Below, piece after piece: positions 62,637 through 64,000 of a DNA stretch of 64,000 nucleotides. Every line of letters begins with the position of its first letter. Positions within the stretch are counted from its first letter, which is position 1. Source of the DNA: Streptomyces corallincola. GTDB lineage: Bacteria; Actinomycetota; Actinomycetes; Streptomycetales; Streptomycetaceae. The stretch lies in assembly GCF_019104725.1 (NCBI RefSeq), contig NZ_JAHRXF010000003.1, forward strand, positions 1 to 64,000, read 5' to 3'. A program made the translations under genes and the position numbers. The notes under the pieces are model-generated. The model made no database searches, was not told where the DNA came from, and saw only the letters and a program-made list of their open reading frames with translations.

Positions 62637-63269
62637 TCAGTCCCGGTCCAGCCAGTGCCTGCGCCCCGCGCTGATCAGCAGCAGTTGCCGGGTGGCCAGA
62701 CGGGCAGCCCGGCGCCGCTCCTCCTCGGGGGCGTCCAGCGTCTCCAGGAACAGGGACGCGGTGATCAGCATCTGGTCCACATAGAGGTGGGCCAGCATCA
62801 GCAGGTCGTCGTCGCTCCACCCCGCCGCCTGCGGGTCGGCGGCGAGCTCGGCGCGCACCTCCTCGGCGAACCGGGCCAGTTGGGCCTGGATGGCCTCCCG
62901 TACCGGCTGCACACCGCCGTGCCGCTCGCGGGCGACGAAGCGGACGTGCGCCGGGAACGCGGCCACGTGCCCGGCGATCAACTCCACGGCGCGGGCGATG
63001 CGTTCGGAGGTGTCACCGGCGGTGGACACCGTCGTGCTCACCATCGGGTGCAGGCTGCCGAGCGCCTCCTCGACCAGGGCCACCCCGAGGTCCGCGACGG
63101 ACGGGAAGTGCCGGTAGAACGCGGTCGGGGCGACGCCCACCGCGCGGGTCACCTCGCGCAGTCCGAGGCTGCTCAGGCTCTGTTCCTCCAGCAGGGAGAG
63201 GGCGGCGTCCAGGAACGCCTGCCGGGTCTTCCGCTTCTGGGCCTGCCGGACGCCGAGGGTGTGACTCAT
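62637..63269 (-). CDS. TetR-family regulator, FabR-like
   Basis: A 210-residue repressor. The helix-turn-helix (about 15-60) reads LGLREVTRAVGVAPTAFYRHFPSV, matched to the FabR/DesT-type subgroup that senses acyl-CoA and controls fatty-acid saturation. The C-terminal ligand domain is all helical. ATG 63269 faces a block of CAACTGTT repeats, probably its own operators. The convergent neighbour is an acyl-CoA thioesterase, which agrees with a lipid link. Confidence 0.92.
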   Translation of the reverse strand: MSHTLGVRQAQKRKTRQAFLDAALSLLEEQSLSSLGLREVTRAVGVAPTAFYRHFPSVADLGVALVEEALGSLHPMVSTTVSTAGDTSERIARAVELIAGHVAAFPAHVRFVARERHGGVQPVREAIQAQLARFAEEVRAELAADPQAAGWSDDDLLMLAHLYVDQMLITASLFLETLDAPEEERRRAARLATRQLLLISAGRRHWLDRD

Positions 63270-63280
63270 GTCATCCAGTT

Positions 63281-63362
63281 AACAACTGTTCTCCGTAATT
63301 GGAAAGCCGGGCGGCGCGCTAGACTCGGAAATCAGTGAACAACTGTTACTACAACTGTTCAC
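63281..63362. promoter_or_regulatory. CAACTGTT operator repeats
   Basis: Three direct copies of CAACTGTT occur at 63283-63290, 63340-63347 and 63352-63359. The last two lie inside a 28-bp palindrome with perfect 7-bp ends GTGAACA (63335-63341) and TGTTCAC (63356-63362). A TAGACT -10-like hexamer lies at 63320-63325. These are likely sites for the adjacent TetR protein, covering both divergent promoters. Confidence 0.7.
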
Positions 63363-63413
63363 CCAGACGTCACGGGGACGCAACACCAGCCGTCCCGGAG
63401 GGGGCTCAACGCC

Positions 63414-63575
63414 ATGCTGATCCTGGTCGCCGCACTGATGCTGCTCGGCGTCGTCCTGGGCACCGTCGCCCACGCGCCGCTGACCGTCACCGCCGCCGGA
63501 GCCGCCGTCGTCGCGCTCTGGCTCGCCGTCTTCGCCGTCCGCGAGCGCCACCGCCGCCGCTCCCAGGCCCGCTGA
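63414..63575 (+). CDS. Small two-helix membrane protein
   Basis: A 53-residue protein starting MLILVAALMLLGVVLGTV, with a second helix AAGAAVVALWLAVFAV and a basic end RERHRRRSQAR. GGAGGGGG stands 10 bases upstream of ATG 63414. It is divergent from the TetR gene and downstream of its putative operators, so probably repressed by it. Function unknown. Confidence 0.75.
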   Translation: MLILVAALMLLGVVLGTVAHAPLTVTAAGAAVVALWLAVFAVRERHRRRSQAR

Positions 63576-63645
63576 CCCCCCGACCGGACCCGCGGACACC
63601 CCTGGTCCGCGCCCGCCGACACCCCATACCCCGGAGCTGAGCAGC

Positions 63646-63945
63646 ATGCGTCTCACCGCACCCGCACCCACGTCCGCGTCCGGCGCCGACGTCCGGTCCG
63701 CCGGGCGCCCCCGGCAGAGTGACGCCGACGGCATGGCCGTGGCCTCCTTCATCCTGGGCCTCCTCGGTCTGCTGGTCCTCAACGTCGTCCTCGGCCCGAT
63801 CGCCCTCGTGCTCGCCGCCGTCGCCCTCTGGCGGGGCACCACCCGCCGGGGCCGCGCCTTCCTCGGCCTGGTCCTCGGCGCCGCCGACCTGGCCGTCCTC
63901 GCGGTCACCATGCAGATGGCGCACACGGTGTCCTGGAGCCTGTGA
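63646..63945 (+). CDS. Small DUF4190-like membrane protein
   Basis: A 99-residue protein with a disordered start and two helices in the pattern GMAVASFILGLLGLLVLNVV then GPIALVLAAVALWRG, typical of DUF4190. GGAG lies 9 bases before ATG 63646. It follows the 53-residue gene by 70 bp and may share its transcript. Function unknown. Confidence 0.8.
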   Translation: MRLTAPAPTSASGADVRSAGRPRQSDADGMAVASFILGLLGLLVLNVVLGPIALVLAAVALWRGTTRRGRAFLGLVLGAADLAVLAVTMQMAHTVSWSL

Positions 63946-64000
63946 GCACCCTCCCCGAGATCCCGGCGCCGGGGTCCGCGCCGGACGAGGCGGCAGCGAA

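Overview
The window is high-GC actinobacterial DNA, almost certainly from a Streptomyces chromosome. Third codon positions are nearly always G or C, and GTG and TTG starts with GGAGG-type ribosome sites are common. Several families present (an SpoIIE phosphatase, an RsbW-like ATPase, SseB-like proteins, a gcvT-linked glycine riboswitch) are typical of that genus. Bases 1-73 are an almost pure G run that may be an assembly artefact.

Layout. 0.2-12.6 kb: cutA, a degenerate heterodimeric ABC exporter on the minus strand, a DRR-type ABC-2 exporter with a NarL-type two-component pair, and a second heterodimeric ABC exporter on the plus strand. 12.8-20.4 kb: a membrane Ser/Thr kinase, a SulP transporter, a MarR regulator, an SpoIIE-type phosphatase and a ClC transporter with CBS domains. 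20.4-31.3 kb: an IS481-like transposase scrap, glgX, two tandem lipoprotein L,D-transpeptidases, an enoyl-CoA hydratase, an RsbW-like ATPase, a beta-propeller lipoprotein, a GNAT protein, a small EF-hand protein, an F420/NADP-type oxidoreductase and a GH25 lysozyme. 31.4-40.1 kb: a cysteine-synthase-like enzyme coupled to an MFS transporter; then a ferric-reductase-like membrane flavoprotein, an FMN-binding protein and ApbE, which form an extracytosolic flavinylation cassette, divergent from an OmpR/histidine kinase pair.

40.14-43.93 kb is the main accessory region. It is a decayed integrative element bounded by two copies of the sdaA 3' end and its terminator. Inside are a frameshifted tyrosine integrase, an internally deleted IS5-type transposase fused to an Rhs core fragment, a translationally coupled secreted-peptide/lipoprotein pair, a small orphan gene, and a 660-bp segment with 12-bp terminal inverted repeats. 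The two sdaA tails encode the same last 23 residues but differ at five synonymous sites, and one terminator stem pair differs by a compensatory change. This looks like a recombination scar in which the element supplied the end of the present sdaA gene.

43.9-51.2 kb is a serine/glycine one-carbon cluster: sdaA, glyA, gcvH and gcvT under a tandem glycine riboswitch, then a P-loop kinase-like protein and two SseB-like proteins. 51.6-57.9 kb is a complete oligopeptide ABC transporter in the order oppC-A-B-D-F. 58-64 kb: a secreted M1 metallopeptidase with a long inverted repeat over its start, a TRIC-type channel, a membrane esterase, an acyl-CoA thioesterase, and a TetR regulator facing two small membrane proteins across a set of CAACTGTT repeats.
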